From the NCBI RefSeq assembly GCF_001428565.1, contig NZ_LMIA01000008.1, positions 574,844 through 638,843 of the forward strand: DNA of 64,000 nucleotides. The letters run 5' to 3'. This document shows positions 1 to 9,109 of the stretch, in pieces. The position numbers and the translations under genes were made by a program. Source of the DNA: Nocardioides sp. Root190 (GTDB taxonomy: Bacteria; Actinomycetota; Actinomycetes; Propionibacteriales; Nocardioidaceae). Within the stretch, counting starts at the first letter, position 1. The number at the start of each line of letters is the position of its first letter. The notes under the pieces were generated by a model. It was not told the DNA's origin. It made no database searches and worked only from the letters and a program-made list of their open reading frames with translations.

Positions 1-1
1 C

Positions 2-499
2 GTCCTCGGACGGTGGGAGGTCCTGGGCGTGGCTGCGGCGATGTACGCGTTCGAGTTCGTCGCCGACAAGATCCCGTACGTCGACACGGCCTGGGACGTC
101 GTCTCCACGCTGATCCGGCCCTTCGTCGGTGGCGCCGTCGGCGTCCTGATCGCCGGCGACTCCTCCTCGATCAACGACCTCGCCGGTGGCGCGGTCGGCG
201 GGACCAGCGCCTTCGTGTCCCATCTCGTGAAGACCGGGACGCGGGTCGCGGTGAACACCTCGCCCGAGCCGTTCACCAACATCGCGGTCAGCCTCGGCGA
301 GGACGTGGTCGTGCTTGCCCTGACCTGGTTCGCGGTGCAGCACCCCTACATCGCCGGCTCGATCGCGCTGACGCTCCTGCTCCTGGGTCTCGTGCTGCTG
401 TGGCTCTCCTGGCGACTGGTCCGGCGCGGTTGGCGACGGTTCCGGACCTGGCGCGACGGGCGCAGCGGTGGTCCCGGGGTGCCGCAACCCTTGACTTAG
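2..499 (+). CDS. DUF4126 membrane protein, 5' end outside window
   Basis: The frame is already open at the window edge, so only the last ~165 residues are present. EFVADKIPYVDTAWD followed by the glycine-rich RPFVGGAVG stretch is the signature of the DUF4126 integral membrane family. Two hydrophobic helices lie in the C-terminal half and the protein ends in a strongly basic tail (RLVRRGWRRFRTW). A GTG at 29 is the first internal start, but homologues continue further upstream, so it is not used. The TAG stop (497-499) lies inside the operator palindrome of the next gene. No biochemical role is established for the family. Confidence 0.75.
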   Translation, partial: VLGRWEVLGVAAAMYAFEFVADKIPYVDTAWDVVSTLIRPFVGGAVGVLIAGDSSSINDLAGGAVGGTSAFVSHLVKTGTRVAVNTSPEPFTNIAVSLGEDVVVLALTWFAVQHPYIAGSIALTLLLLGLVLLWLSWRLVRRGWRRFRTWRDGRSGGPGVPQPLT

Positions 500-519
500 T
501 TCAAGACTCGTACTAAATA
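491..519 (+). promoter_or_regulatory. xylB promoter, probably leaderless
   Basis: TTGACT (491-496) is separated by 17 bp from TAAATA (514-519). The expected transcription start is at or one base from the GTG at 526. The only purine-rich stretch (519-524) abuts the start codon and is too close to act as a ribosome-binding site, so leaderless translation is inferred. Confidence 0.5.
496..516. promoter_or_regulatory. Operator palindrome in the xylB promoter
   Basis: Arms TTAGTTCAAG (496-505) and CTCGTACTAA (507-516) are inverted repeats with 8 of 10 positions matching, centred on 506. The site sits between and over the -35 and -10 boxes. The outer TTAGT/ACTAA half-sites are those of classical ROK-family XylR operators. 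The ROK protein encoded at 3116-4303 in the same operon is the most likely ligand (inference). Confidence 0.55.
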
Positions 520-525
520 GGTGGT

Positions 526-1914
526 GTGCCTCTCGTCCTCGGTGTCGACTCCTCGACACAATCCACCAAGGCCCTGCTCGTCGACGCCGACGACGGGACC
601 GTCGTCGACCAGCGGGTCGCACGGCACCCCGGGGGGACCGAGGTCGACCCGAGGGCCTGGCTGAGCGCGGTCGAGGACGCCACGGCCGGCCTGATCGAGC
701 GTGCCGACGCGGTCGCCGTCGGCGGCCAGCAGCACGGCATGGTCGCCCTCGACGCTGCCGGTGAGCCGGTGCGTGACGCGCTGCTGTGGAACGACACCCG
801 CTCCGCGTCGCAGGCCGCCGAGCTGGTCGCGGAGATGGGTGGACCACAGGCGTGCGCGGAGGCGCTGGGGAGCGTGCTCGTTGCGTCCTTCACCAGCACC
901 AAGCTGCGCTGGTTGCGCGACAACGAGCCCGACAACGCCGCCCGGGTCGAGCGGGTCCTGCTGCCGCACGACTTCGTCTCGGTCCACCTCGCAGTCCCCG
1001 GCACCGAGCCCTTCACGGATCGCGGCGACGCCTCCGGCACGGGCTACTTCGACGCACGCTCCGCCACCTGGCGCCACGACCTGCTCGGTGCAGCGCTCGG
1101 GCACCAGGCCGCCCTCCCCGTGGTGGTCGCTCCCGGTGACGTGGCCGCCAGCACTCGCGGCGGTCGCCCCCTCGCCTCCGGCACCGGCGACAACATGGCG
1201 GCCGCGCTCGGACTCGGCCTGACCCCGGCCGACGTGCTCGTGTCGATCGGCACCTCGGGCGTCGCCTCGACCGTCGCCGCCGCGCCGATCGCCGACGCCA
1301 CCGGCACGGTCACCGGGTTCGCCGACGCCGCCGGCGGCTACCTGCCGATGGTCACCACCATGAACGCCGCCGGCATCCTCGACCTGCAGTGCCGCTGGCT
1401 GGGCGTCGACCACGACGAGCTCGCCCGGCTCGCGCTGAGTGCGCAGCCCGGAGCCGGCGGCGTCACGCTCTCGCCCTACTACGGCGGCGAGCGCACCCCG
1501 AACCGTCCCGGCGCCCGCGGCACCTGGAGCGGGATGGGACCGGAGACCACCCGGGCCGATCTCGCCCGGGCGGCCGTCGAGGCCCTCCTCTGCTCGCTCG
1601 CCGACGCGGTCGACGCCCTCGTGGCGCAGACCGGTGTGGAGCCCGCCCGGGTCCTGCTCGTCGGGGGAGCCGCACGCAGTGCGGCCGTCCGCGCCCTCGC
1701 TCCGGCCGTCCTGGGCCGTGAGGTGGTGCTCCCCGAGCCCGGGGAGTACGTCGCCCGCGGCGCCGCCCGCCAGGCGGCCTGGGTCCTCGCCGGGACGGCC
1801 ACGCCCCCGAGCTGGCCGCTGCCGACCGAGGCGAGCCTGGCCGCCGTACCTGATCCCGACCCGAGTGTGCGCGAGCGGTACGCCGCGCTGCGCGACGGTC
1901 TCGCCACCCGTTGA
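526..1914 (+). CDS. xylB: Xylulokinase
   Basis: FGGY-family sugar kinase of 462 residues that phosphorylates D-xylulose to xylulose 5-phosphate for the pentose phosphate pathway. Visible motifs are the N-terminal phosphate-binding DSSTQSTK (8-15), the substrate-loop QQHGMVALD (~68-76), LLWNDTRS (~87), the catalytic aspartate in SGTGDN (D222), SIGTSG (~243) and YYGGERTPNRPGARG (~320). Length is slightly short of the usual ~480-500. GTG at 526 is chosen because the motif-bearing N-terminus starts immediately (MPLVLGVDSS) and the promoter places transcription start there. It is followed after 36 bp by xylA and then by a ROK regulator, giving a compact xylose-catabolic operon. Specificity for xylulose over other ketoses rests mainly on the xylA neighbour. 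Confidence 0.92.
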   Translation: MPLVLGVDSSTQSTKALLVDADDGTVVDQRVARHPGGTEVDPRAWLSAVEDATAGLIERADAVAVGGQQHGMVALDAAGEPVRDALLWNDTRSASQAAELVAEMGGPQACAEALGSVLVASFTSTKLRWLRDNEPDNAARVERVLLPHDFVSVHLAVPGTEPFTDRGDASGTGYFDARSATWRHDLLGAALGHQAALPVVVAPGDVAASTRGGRPLASGTGDNMAAALGLGLTPADVLVSIGTSGVASTVAAAPIADATGTVTGFADAAGGYLPMVTTMNAAGILDLQCRWLGVDHDELARLALSAQPGAGGVTLSPYYGGERTPNRPGARGTWSGMGPETTRADLARAAVEALLCSLADAVDALVAQTGVEPARVLLVGGAARSAAVRALAPAVLGREVVLPEPGEYVARGAARQAAWVLAGTATPPSWPLPTEASLAAVPDPDPSVRERYAALRDGLATR

Positions 1915-1950
1915 CCGACCCTGCCTGACCACCACCGAGAGGAACCCCTC

Positions 1951-3123
1951 ATGAACCGTCCCGTCCCCACCTCTGCCGACCAGTTCTCCTTCGGACTCTG
2001 GACCGTCGGCTGGCAGGCCCGCGACCCGTTCGGTGACGCGACCCGCGCCGAGATGGACCCGGTGCACGCGCTGGAGCAGCTCGCGGCGATCGGCGCGCAC
2101 GGCGTCAACTTCCACGACGACGACCTGATCCCGTTCGGTGCTGACGACGCGACCCGCGACGGGATCATCGACCGCTTCCGCAAGGGGCTGGCCGAGACCG
2201 GGCTGGTCGTCACGACCGCCACGACCAACCTGTTCACCCACCCCGTCTTCAAGGACGGTGCCTTCACCTCCAACAACCGCGACGTGCGGCGCTTCGCGAT
2301 CCGCAAGGTGATGCGCAACCTCGACCTCGCCGCCGAGCTCGGCGCCAAGGTCTACGTCTGCTGGGGCGGCCGCGAGGGTGCCGAGTACGGCGCCGCGAAG
2401 GACGTCCCGGCCGCGCTCGACCGCTACCAGGAGGCGTTCAACGTCCTCGGCGAGTACGTCGTCGACCAGGGCTACGACCTCCGCTTCGCGATCGAGCCGA
2501 AGCCCAACGAGCCGCGCGGCGACATCCTGCTCCCGACCGTCGGCCACGCCCTCGCCTTCATCGAGACCCTCGACCGTCCGGAGCTGGTGGGCCTCAACCC
2601 GGAGATCGGGCACGAGGAGATGGCAGGTCTCAACGCGGCGGCCGGCTACGCGCAGGCGCTGTGGCACGACAAGCTCTTCCACATCGACCTCAACGGCCAG
2701 AACGGCCCGAAGTACGACCAGGACCTGCGCTTCGGCGCCGGCAACGTCCGGGGCGCCTTCTGGGTCGTCGACACCCTGGTCGCCGGTGGGTACGACGGCC
2801 CGGTGCACTTCGACTTCAAGCCGGTCCGGCCCGAGACGGAGGCCGGGGTGTGGGCCTCGGCGCGCGCCTGCATCGACAACTACCTGATCCTGCGCGACAA
2901 GGTCACCGCCTTCCGGGCCGACCCCGAGGTGAAGGCGGCCCTGGTCGAGGCCGAGCTCCCCGAGCTCGCGCGTCCGACCCTGTCCGAGGGAGAGGGATGG
3001 CGCGGGCTGCTGGACTGGACGCTGCCGGACGCCGACCGCCTGGACGAGCTCGCGACCCGCGAGGTGGCGATGGAGAAGCTCGACCAGCTCGCCCTCGAAC
3101 ACCTCTACGGCATTCGTGGCTGA
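1951..3123 (+). CDS. xylA: Xylose isomerase
   Basis: Class I xylose isomerase of 390 residues, interconverting D-xylose and D-xylulose with two divalent metals in a TIM barrel. The catalytic [10 protein letters not shown] (His55, Asp58) is present. Metal ligands are visible in [10 protein letters not shown] (Glu182, Lys184), [14 protein letters not shown] (the Glu and His ligands), [16 protein letters not shown] (Asp cluster) and HFDFKPVR. The length is normal for the short actinobacterial class. ATG at 1951 has GAGAGGAA about 7-14 bases upstream. The 3' end overlaps the GTG of the ROK gene by 8 bp, so the two are translationally coupled. Confidence 0.97.
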   Translation: MNRPVPTSADQFSFGLWTVGWQARDPFGDATRAEMDPVHALEQLAAIGAHGVNFHDDDLIPFGADDATRDGIIDRFRKGLAETGLVVTTATTNLFTHPVFKDGAFTSNNRDVRRFAIRKVMRNLDLAAELGAKVYVCWGGREGAEYGAAKDVPAALDRYQEAFNVLGEYVVDQGYDLRFAIEPKPNEPRGDILLPTVGHALAFIETLDRPELVGLNPEIGHEEMAGLNAAAGYAQALWHDKLFHIDLNGQNGPKYDQDLRFGAGNVRGAFWVVDTLVAGGYDGPVHFDFKPVRPETEAGVWASARACIDNYLILRDKVTAFRADPEVKAALVEAELPELARPTLSEGEGWRGLLDWTLPDADRLDELATREVAMEKLDQLALEHLYGIRG

Positions 3124-4303
3124 CGGCCCGGCACCGGACTCCGGTGCCGACTCGCTGCGGCGGCGCAACGCCGCCGCAGTGGTGCGTTCGCTGCGTGCGG
3201 ACGGGCCTGGCAGCCGCGCGGACCTGGCGAGCCGGACCGGTCTCGCGAAGGCGACCGTGGGCACGATCGCGGCCGGTCTCGACGAGGCCGGCGTGGTGCG
3301 CGAGCTCGAGCAGGCGCGCAGCGGTGAGCGCGGCCGCCCCGGCCAGCTGCTCACCCTGGCCGACGGACGCCTCGTGGGGCTGGGCTTCGAGGTCAACGTC
3401 GAGTACGTCGCCGCCGTGGCCCTCGACCTGGCGGGCAGCGTGCGTCGGGAGCTGACCCGGCCCGTCACCGGTGTCGACGTGGTGGCAGCCCTGGCCGATC
3501 TGGCTGCCCGTCTGGCCGAGGACCTCGCCGGGGCCGGGCTCCACGCCGTCGGTGCCACGGTCGCCGTACCCGGTCTCGTCGACGGTGACGACCGGACCGC
3601 CGTTTGGGTGCCGAACCTGCCCGTCACCGGCACCGTGGTCGCCGACGTCGTCGATGCTGCCTTCGGCTGGTCCGGACGGACCCGCGTCACCAACGACGCC
3701 GACTGCTCGGCGCTGGCCGAGCTCCATCACGGCGCGGGCCGTGGATCCGACCACCTCCTCTACCTGACCGGAACGGTCGGCATCGGCGCCGGGCTGGTCG
3801 ACGGCGGCCGGCTGCTGCGTGGAGCGCGTGGCTTCGCCGGCGAGGTCGGTCACCTCCCGATCGGCGAGCCCGGTGCCCGCTGCGGCTGCGGACGCACGGG
3901 GTGCTGGGAGGCCTCCGTCGGGCTGCACGCACTCCTCGAGGCCACCGGCATCAGCGAGGTCGGCACCCCGCGCGACACCGCGGCCGAGGTCGCCCGGGTC
4001 GCTGCCACCTCACCGGAGGTGCGGGCCGGTGTCGCCGCGGTCGGCCGCTGGCTGGGTCGCGGACTGGGCATCGTCACCGGCATCGTCGACCCCGCCACCA
4101 TCGTCCTCGGTGGCTACTTCGCGCCGCTCGGAGACCTGATCCTCGCCCCCGTCACCGAGGAGCTCACCGCCTCGCTGGCCAGCAGCGGGCTGGGACGCCC
4201 CGACCTGCGGCTGGGCGAGCTCGGCACGGGGGTGGCGGCCACCGGTGCTGCCGAGCGAGCCCTCGAGGACGTGCTCGCCGGGTCGGTCGACCTCCTCCCC
4301 TGA
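3116..4303 (+). CDS. ROK-family transcriptional repressor (XylR-like)
   Basis: The 395-residue protein has an N-terminal winged HTH ([20 protein letters not shown] through [18 protein letters not shown], ~14-60), then a sugar-kinase-fold ROK domain. The zinc motif [20 protein letters not shown] (~245-265) matches the ROK consensus CxCGxxGCxE, completed by the Glu that follows the Trp. As the third gene of xylBA, overlapping xylA by 8 bp, it is the probable repressor of its own operon, released by xylose or xylulose. The TTAGT/ACTAA palindrome at 496-516 is its likely operator. It is a paralogue of the ROK gene at 4455-5681, which faces it tail to tail. The effector is inferred from context only. 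Confidence 0.88.
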   Translation: MADGPAPDSGADSLRRRNAAAVVRSLRADGPGSRADLASRTGLAKATVGTIAAGLDEAGVVRELEQARSGERGRPGQLLTLADGRLVGLGFEVNVEYVAAVALDLAGSVRRELTRPVTGVDVVAALADLAARLAEDLAGAGLHAVGATVAVPGLVDGDDRTAVWVPNLPVTGTVVADVVDAAFGWSGRTRVTNDADCSALAELHHGAGRGSDHLLYLTGTVGIGAGLVDGGRLLRGARGFAGEVGHLPIGEPGARCGCGRTGCWEASVGLHALLEATGISEVGTPRDTAAEVARVAATSPEVRAGVAAVGRWLGRGLGIVTGIVDPATIVLGGYFAPLGDLILAPVTEELTASLASSGLGRPDLRLGELGTGVAATGAAERALEDVLAGSVDLLP

Positions 4304-4317
4304 TCCTCCGTTGCCCG

Positions 4318-4454
4318 CGAAGTGCGTGGTTTTCTCCTCCGAGGTGCGTGGTTTGCTGCTGCTCTCGGTGCCGAGGACGTCGTACGTCGCGGAGAAGACC
4401 GCCGACCTCGGTGGAGCAAACCACGCACTTCGGAGGAGAAAACCGGGCACTTCG
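4318..4454. repeat. 40-bp inverted repeat between convergent ROK genes
   Basis: Left arm 4318-4357 and right arm 4415-4454 are inverted copies matching at 37 of 40 positions, around a 57-nt centre. Each arm is itself a doublet of a ~20-nt unit built on GTGCGTGGTTT. The element fills nearly the whole gap between two convergent genes and ends exactly at the stop of the minus-strand ROK gene. It could fold as a bidirectional terminator, but size, internal repetition and high identity also fit a REP/MITE-like element. Confidence 0.8.
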
Positions 4455-5681
4455 TCAGCCAGCCAGCCGAGCGGGAGCGTCCGTGACCGCTGCGGCGAGG
4501 CTCGCGACGGGGTCGACGAACACCGGCTCCATCGCCATCTCCGCCGCGCCGAGCAGGATCGAGTCGCCGCCCAGCCCCGGAAGGGCGAGGCGTACGGCGT
4601 CGCGGGCAGGTGAGAGCGCGCGTTCGGTGAGGCCGGCGGTGACCTCGGCCCGGCACAGCCGGAAGAGCGGCAGGAAGTGGCCGCCCAGGATGACCACGCT
4701 GGGGTTGAAGATGTTGACGACCGCCGCCAGTCCGCGACCGAGCTCGGTCGCGATCGAGCGCAGCTCGCGGGGTGCGGTGGTCATGTCCTCGAGGATCTCG
4801 CCCAAGCGGGCCACCTGGTCCTCCGGACACCGCAGCGCCTCGGCGATGGCGGGCGCACCGACGACCGTCTCCCAGCACCCCCGGCTGCCACAGTGGCAGA
4901 CCAGTCCGCGCGGGTCGTGCGAGAGGTGGCCGACCTCGCCGGCGTACCCGGCAACGCCCTCGAGACGGTTCCCGCCGGTGATGACACCGGCACCGACGCC
5001 GACGTTGCCGGAGAGGTAGACGAGGTCGTCGACGTCGACGGCCGTCCCGCGGCGGTGCTCGGAGAGCGCGCCGAGATCGGCGTCGTTGCCGACCGCGATG
5101 GGTACGTCGAGCGAGAGCGCCGCGAGCACGATGGAACCGAACGAGACGTCGTGCCAGTTGAGGTTGGGGGCGTGCCGCACCAGGCCGTCGCTGCGTCGTA
5201 CGAGGCCGGGGATCGCGACCCCGATGCCGAGCAGCGGGGCCTCCGGCGGCGACAGCGCCACGACCTGGCGGACCAGGCCGGCCACCGTCGCTCCGACCTG
5301 CCAGGCCTCGGTGTCGTGGGGGATCGGCGCCGTGGCGCGATCCCAGATCCGTCCACCGAGGCCGATCCTGGCCACGACGGCGCGGTCGACACCGAGGTCG
5401 ACGGCCACCACGTAGGGACCGTCGTCGCGGATTCGCACCCCTGCCGAGGGTCGGCCCGCACCGCGACGACCGACGGCGGGGGAGGCCTGCTCGATGAGGG
5501 AGAGCTCGTCGAGCTCGCTCACCAGGCCGGCGATGGTCGACCGGTTGAGGCCCATCTGCCCGGTGAGCTCGGCTCGCGACTGCTCGCCGGAGTCGTGCAC
5601 GTGACGGAGCAGGGTCCCGAGATTGTGGCGGCGGACGGCTTCCTGATTGGTCCCTGTCCCCACCCGTTGCACGCCGGCCAC
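4455..5681 (-). CDS. ROK-family transcriptional repressor of the xylFGH operon
   Basis: A 408-residue ROK protein. The N-terminal HTH reads NLGTLLRHVHDSGEQSR then GLNRSTIAGLVSELDELSL. The zinc site GLVCHCGSRGCWE fits CxCGxxGCxE. The preferred start is the GTG at 5681-5679, which follows the permease stop (TAA, 5685-5683) by one base; GTGs at 5672 and 5663 are alternatives. A longer in-frame extension to 5924 overlaps the permease gene and reads as low-complexity Ser/Thr/Pro, so it is rejected. As last gene of the sugar ABC operon it probably represses that operon through the GTTGTT(N5)CAAC sites at 9087-9109, 9135-9149 and 7824-7838. Confidence 0.87.
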   Translation of the reverse strand: MAGVQRVGTGTNQEAVRRHNLGTLLRHVHDSGEQSRAELTGQMGLNRSTIAGLVSELDELSLIEQASPAVGRRGAGRPSAGVRIRDDGPYVVAVDLGVDRAVVARIGLGGRIWDRATAPIPHDTEAWQVGATVAGLVRQVVALSPPEAPLLGIGVAIPGLVRRSDGLVRHAPNLNWHDVSFGSIVLAALSLDVPIAVGNDADLGALSEHRRGTAVDVDDLVYLSGNVGVGAGVITGGNRLEGVAGYAGEVGHLSHDPRGLVCHCGSRGCWETVVGAPAIAEALRCPEDQVARLGEILEDMTTAPRELRSIATELGRGLAAVVNIFNPSVVILGGHFLPLFRLCRAEVTAGLTERALSPARDAVRLALPGLGGDSILLGAAEMAMEPVFVDPVASLAAAVTDAPARLAG

Positions 5682-5682
5682 G

Positions 5683-6972
5683 TTAGACCCCGGCAGCCGA
5701 GCGACGTCGCCGGGAGATGGCGTCGACGCTCGCAGCGAGGAGCAGCACGCCACCGGTGACGATGTAGTTGATGTAGCTGGCCTGGTCGAGCAGGCCGAGG
5801 CCGTTGGGGATCGTGGCGATGACCAGGCCGCCGACGACGGCGTCGATCGCACGACCCCGTCCGCCGAAGAGGCTGGTACCGCCGATGACGGCCGCGCCCA
5901 CGGCGTACAGCAGCACGTTGCCACCGCCCGAGCCCGGCGAGACCTTGCCGGTGTACGACGCCGCGAGGATGCCGGAGATCGCGGCCATGCTGGTGCAGAT
6001 CACGAAGGCGGTGATCTTCATCCGGGTGACGTTGATGCCGGCGCGGCGGGCCGCCTCGGCGTTGCCGCCGACGGCGTAGAGGTGGCGGCCGAAGCGGGTG
6101 CGGGTGAGGACGAACGTCCACAGGAGCAGGAGCACGATGACGACCGGCGCCACCCACGGGATGCCGCTGATGTTGAACACGTTCGGGTTCACGGCACGGT
6201 TCTGGCTGAGCAGGGCGGTCAGCCCGAGCACGATGCCGGCGAAGACCGTGAGCTGCAGGGCGACGAGCGCGATCGGCTTGTGGACCAGGCCCTTCGCGAC
6301 CCGTGAGCGGTGCTGCCACAGGGTGAGCCCGGCGAAGCCGACGACGAGGAGCACGGCGGCGATCCACCCGGCGGTGACGGGCACGTTCTTGATCGAGAGC
6401 CCGCGCAGGACCTCGTCGTTGAACCGCAGCGAGCCGCCGGAGCCGATCAGCTTGAGCGGCACGGCCTGCAGTGCGAGGAAGAACGCGAGCGTCACGACGA
6501 AGGACGGGATCCCGAGCAGCGACACCAGCGAGCCGATGGCCAGGCCGATGACGGCGCCGATCGCGAGGGCAGCGAGCACGGCCGCCCACCAGGACCAGCC
6601 GTGGTCGATCATCACCAGGGCGGTGATCGTGGCCGAGGCGCCACCCGCGACGCCGGCGGAGAGGTCGATCTCGCCGATCAGCAGCACGAAGACCAGACCC
6701 ATCGCGAGCACGCAGATGGACGCGGCCTGGATCACCAGGTTGGTGAGGTTGTAGGTGGTGAGGAACTTGTCGTGAGACAGCCCGAACACGGCGAACAGCA
6801 CGACGAGGCCGAGCAGTGCCGGGAGCGATCCCATGTCGCCGCCACGCAGGCGGTTGAGGTAGTCGCGGGCGGCGTCGCCGATCGTGGCGGAGCTGCGGTT
6901 GTCGCCGGTGAAGTCGCTGTCGGCGACCTTCGCGGTGTCGGTCGGGGTGGGGGCAGGGGTCTGGATGCTCAT
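5683..6972 (-). CDS. xylH: Sugar ABC transporter permease (XylH-like)
   Basis: A 429-residue permease of the BPD_transp_2 (ribose/xylose) family. About ten hydrophobic helices follow a 45-residue hydrophilic N-terminus. The family signatures GEIDLSAGVAGG (~118-129) and YAVGGNAEAARRAGINV (~310), the site contacting the ATPase, are present, as is GGTSLFGGRGR near the C-terminus. The length is longer than RbsC (~320) and fits XylH (~390-430). It lies 10 bp after the ATPase gene and 1 bp before the ROK gene. Xylose as substrate is inferred from the convergent xylBA operon and the operator type. Confidence 0.88.
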   Translation of the reverse strand: MSIQTPAPTPTDTAKVADSDFTGDNRSSATIGDAARDYLNRLRGGDMGSLPALLGLVVLFAVFGLSHDKFLTTYNLTNLVIQAASICVLAMGLVFVLLIGEIDLSAGVAGGASATITALVMIDHGWSWWAAVLAALAIGAVIGLAIGSLVSLLGIPSFVVTLAFFLALQAVPLKLIGSGGSLRFNDEVLRGLSIKNVPVTAGWIAAVLLVVGFAGLTLWQHRSRVAKGLVHKPIALVALQLTVFAGIVLGLTALLSQNRAVNPNVFNISGIPWVAPVVIVLLLLWTFVLTRTRFGRHLYAVGGNAEAARRAGINVTRMKITAFVICTSMAAISGILAASYTGKVSPGSGGGNVLLYAVGAAVIGGTSLFGGRGRAIDAVVGGLVIATIPNGLGLLDQASYINYIVTGGVLLLAASVDAISRRRRSAAGV

Positions 6973-6982
6973 CGTCAGTTCC

Positions 6983-7798
6983 TCAGATCGTCGCCGCGGC
7001 GTCGTCGCGGATGCCGAGATCGCCGGAACGGCCGGCGGTGATCAGCTCCACGATCTGCTTGTGGTTGACGTTCTCGGTCGGTACGTCGGCCGCGACGCGG
7101 CCGAGGTAGAGCGCGGTGACCCGGTCGGCCACCTCGAGGACGTCGTTCATGTTGTGCGTGATCAGCACGACGCCGAGACCACGGTCGGCGAGTCGGCGCA
7201 CGAGGTCGAGGACCTGCCGGGTCTGGGCCACGCCCAGTGCAGCGGTCGGCTCGTCGAGCAGCACGATGCGGGAGTTCCACAGCACGGCCTTGGCGATCGC
7301 GACGGTCTGGCGCTGGCCGCCGGAGAGGCTGGCGACGCTCTGGCGCACGGACTTCACGGTGCGGACCGACAGGGAGGCGAGGGTCTCGCGGGCCCGATCC
7401 TCCATGGTCATGTCGTCGAGGACGATGCCCTTGCGCAGCTCGCGGCCGAGGAACATGTTCTGAACGATGTCGAGGTTGTCGCAGAGCGCGAGGTCCTGGT
7501 AGACGACCTCGACGCCGAGGCCGGCCACGTCGCGGGGGCCGTTGACGTGCACGGGCGCGCCCTCGAAGAGGTAGTCGCCGCTGTCGCGGCCGTAGATGCC
7601 GGCGATGACCTTGACCAGCGTCGACTTGCCGGCGCCGTTGTCGCCGACCAGCGCGGTGACCTGGCCGGGGTAGACGGCGAAGTCGACGTCGTGCAGGACG
7701 TGCACGACACCGAAGCTCTTGTTGACGCCACGCAGCTCGAGGAGCGGGGCGAGGGGTTCGGGACGGTACGGAGCCTCAGCGCTGAGCTCGGCAGTCAT
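6983..7798 (-). CDS. xylG: Sugar ABC transporter ATP-binding protein, single domain
   Basis: A 271-residue ATPase with Walker A GDNGAGKST (52-60), Q-loop VVYQDLALCDNL, signature LSGGQRQTVAIAKA, Walker B RIVLLDEPTAAL and switch His in VVLITHNMNDV. Classical XylG/RbsA proteins have two fused ATPase domains (~500 residues); this one has a single domain like FrcA-type subunits and presumably acts as a homodimer. The ATG at 7798 has GGAGGG about 7 bases upstream. Longer in-frame starts up to 7894 run through the intergenic operator region and are rejected. It lies between the binding-protein gene and the permease gene. Confidence 0.9.
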   Translation of the reverse strand: MTAELSAEAPYRPEPLAPLLELRGVNKSFGVVHVLHDVDFAVYPGQVTALVGDNGAGKSTLVKVIAGIYGRDSGDYLFEGAPVHVNGPRDVAGLGVEVVYQDLALCDNLDIVQNMFLGRELRKGIVLDDMTMEDRARETLASLSVRTVKSVRQSVASLSGGQRQTVAIAKAVLWNSRIVLLDEPTAALGVAQTRQVLDLVRRLADRGLGVVLITHNMNDVLEVADRVTALYLGRVAADVPTENVNHKQIVELITAGRSGDLGIRDDAAATI

Positions 7799-7823
7799 GG
7801 CGGCCCTCCGGGGCGAGTTGATT

Positions 7824-7838
7824 GTTGTTCGGGCCAAC
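7824..7838. promoter_or_regulatory. Internal ROK operator copy upstream of xylG
   Basis: GTTGTTCGGGCCAAC differs by one base from the core of the xylF operator (GTTGTTCGGGACAAC at 9091-9105). It lies 26 bp upstream of the xylG start, within the xylF-xylG gap, and may act as an auxiliary or roadblock operator (inference). Confidence 0.5.
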
Positions 7839-7936
7839 GAAATGGCGTGCTCGTCACGAGCGCGCCGGTCTCGTCGAGGTCGCGCGTCGGGCACCCGCTC
7901 CGTGGCGGATCGCGGGTGCCCGACGTGCGGTGTGGA

Positions 7937-9022
7937 TCAGGACAGGCCGGCGGCCTTGCAGGCGTCGGCGAAGTCCGCGGTGCAGACGTCCTCGAGCTTC
8001 TGCCCACCGTCGTCGATGACGGTGGCGACGTTGTCCTTGGTGATGGAGACCGGGTCGAGCAGGATCGAGGGCACCTCACGGCCGCTCTCGGAGTCCTTGG
8101 TGGTGCCGGTGGTCTCGGCGTCCTTGCCACTGGCGAGGGCGATGGCGGTCTCGGCGAGAGCGTTCGCCTCGAGCGTGGCGGACTTGTAGACCGTCATGCA
8201 CTGGGTGCCGGCGAGGACGTTCTGCAGACCCTCGACGGTGGCGTCCTGTCCGGTGACGGGAACCTCTCCTGCTCGGCCGTTGGCCTCGAGGATCGAGATC
8301 GCGGCACCGCCCAGGCCGTCGTTGGCAGCCAGCACGCCGTCGACCTTGCCGTCAGCCTGCGTGTACAGCTGCTGGAAGATGACCGCAGCCTCCTCGTTGT
8401 CCCACTCCGGAACGGCCTGCTCGCCGACCTCGGTGTAGGTGCTGACCTTGTCGAGGACGCTGTGCGCGCCCGCCGAGAAGAGCGTTGCGTTGTTGTCGGT
8501 CGGGGAGCCGTTGAGGTAGACGATGTTCGCGTCCTTCTCGCCCAGGCAGTCCGCCAGGCCCTGGCCCTGGAGCTCGCCGACGACGGTGTTGTCGAACGAG
8601 ACGTAGTACTCCGCCGAGCCCTCGAGGGTGAGTCGGTCGTAGTCGATCGTGGCGACGCCCTGCGACTTCGCCTTCTCCTGGATCGCTGCGCCCGAGGCCG
8701 AGTCGAGGTTCACGATGGCGAGCACCGTGACACCGTCGGCGAGCATCGAGTCGGCGATCTGCGCCATCTTGTCGGCGTCACCCTCGGCGTTCTGGATCGA
8801 GTACTCGACGCCGGCGTCCTTGAACGCCTTCTCGAGCGCCGGACGGTCCGCGCTCTCCCAGCGCACCGAGGACTCGGTGTCGGGGAGGATCACGCCGATC
8901 TTGCCGTCGACCTTGCCGCCGGAGTTGTTGTCGTCACCGCCGCTGTCGTCCGAGCCACATGCCGAGAGTGAGAGAGCCAGGCCGAGGCCCGCGGCCACCA
9001 CCGCGCCGTACTTGCGCTTCAC
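7937..9022 (-). CDS. xylF: Sugar ABC transporter substrate-binding lipoprotein (XylF-like)
   Basis: A 361-residue periplasmic-binding-protein type 1 lipoprotein. The signal peptide ends in the lipobox LSAC (Cys22), followed by an acidic/Gly linker (GSDDSGGDDNNSGG). The mature fold starts at KIGVILPDTESSVRW and has the D-xylose-binding features YDRL and SFDNTVVGELQG, with VLAANDGLGGAAI in the second lobe. GTG at 9022 is chosen because AGGAGG lies 8 bases upstream. First gene of the xylFGH-ROK operon; its promoter and operators lie between 9087 and 9149. Related aldose-binding proteins cannot be fully excluded. Confidence 0.9.
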   Translation of the reverse strand: MKRKYGAVVAAGLGLALSLSACGSDDSGGDDNNSGGKVDGKIGVILPDTESSVRWESADRPALEKAFKDAGVEYSIQNAEGDADKMAQIADSMLADGVTVLAIVNLDSASGAAIQEKAKSQGVATIDYDRLTLEGSAEYYVSFDNTVVGELQGQGLADCLGEKDANIVYLNGSPTDNNATLFSAGAHSVLDKVSTYTEVGEQAVPEWDNEEAAVIFQQLYTQADGKVDGVLAANDGLGGAAISILEANGRAGEVPVTGQDATVEGLQNVLAGTQCMTVYKSATLEANALAETAIALASGKDAETTGTTKDSESGREVPSILLDPVSITKDNVATVIDDGGQKLEDVCTADFADACKAAGLS

Positions 9023-9086
9023 ACCAACCGCCTCCTAGCGATTCCGGGCCCCGGTGACGTCGTCTGTCGGCGTTCGTGGTCCGGCT

Positions 9087-9109
9087 ATATGTTGTTCGGG
9101 ACAACATAT
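9087..9109. promoter_or_regulatory. Primary operator of xylFGH
   Basis: ATATGTTGT (9087-9095) is a perfect inverted repeat of ACAACATAT (9101-9109) around TCGGG. The core TTGTTCGGGACAACA closely resembles the classical Bacillus XylR operator core (TTGTTTGGGCAACAA, from memory). It covers the -10 box of the minus-strand promoter, as expected for repression. Confidence 0.7.

Noticed and set aside
496..3693. A 1065-codon open frame on the minus strand opposite xylB/xylA
   Set aside because: Arg/Val/Gly-rich shadow translation of GC-rich genes; xylB and xylA on the other strand have full family motifs.
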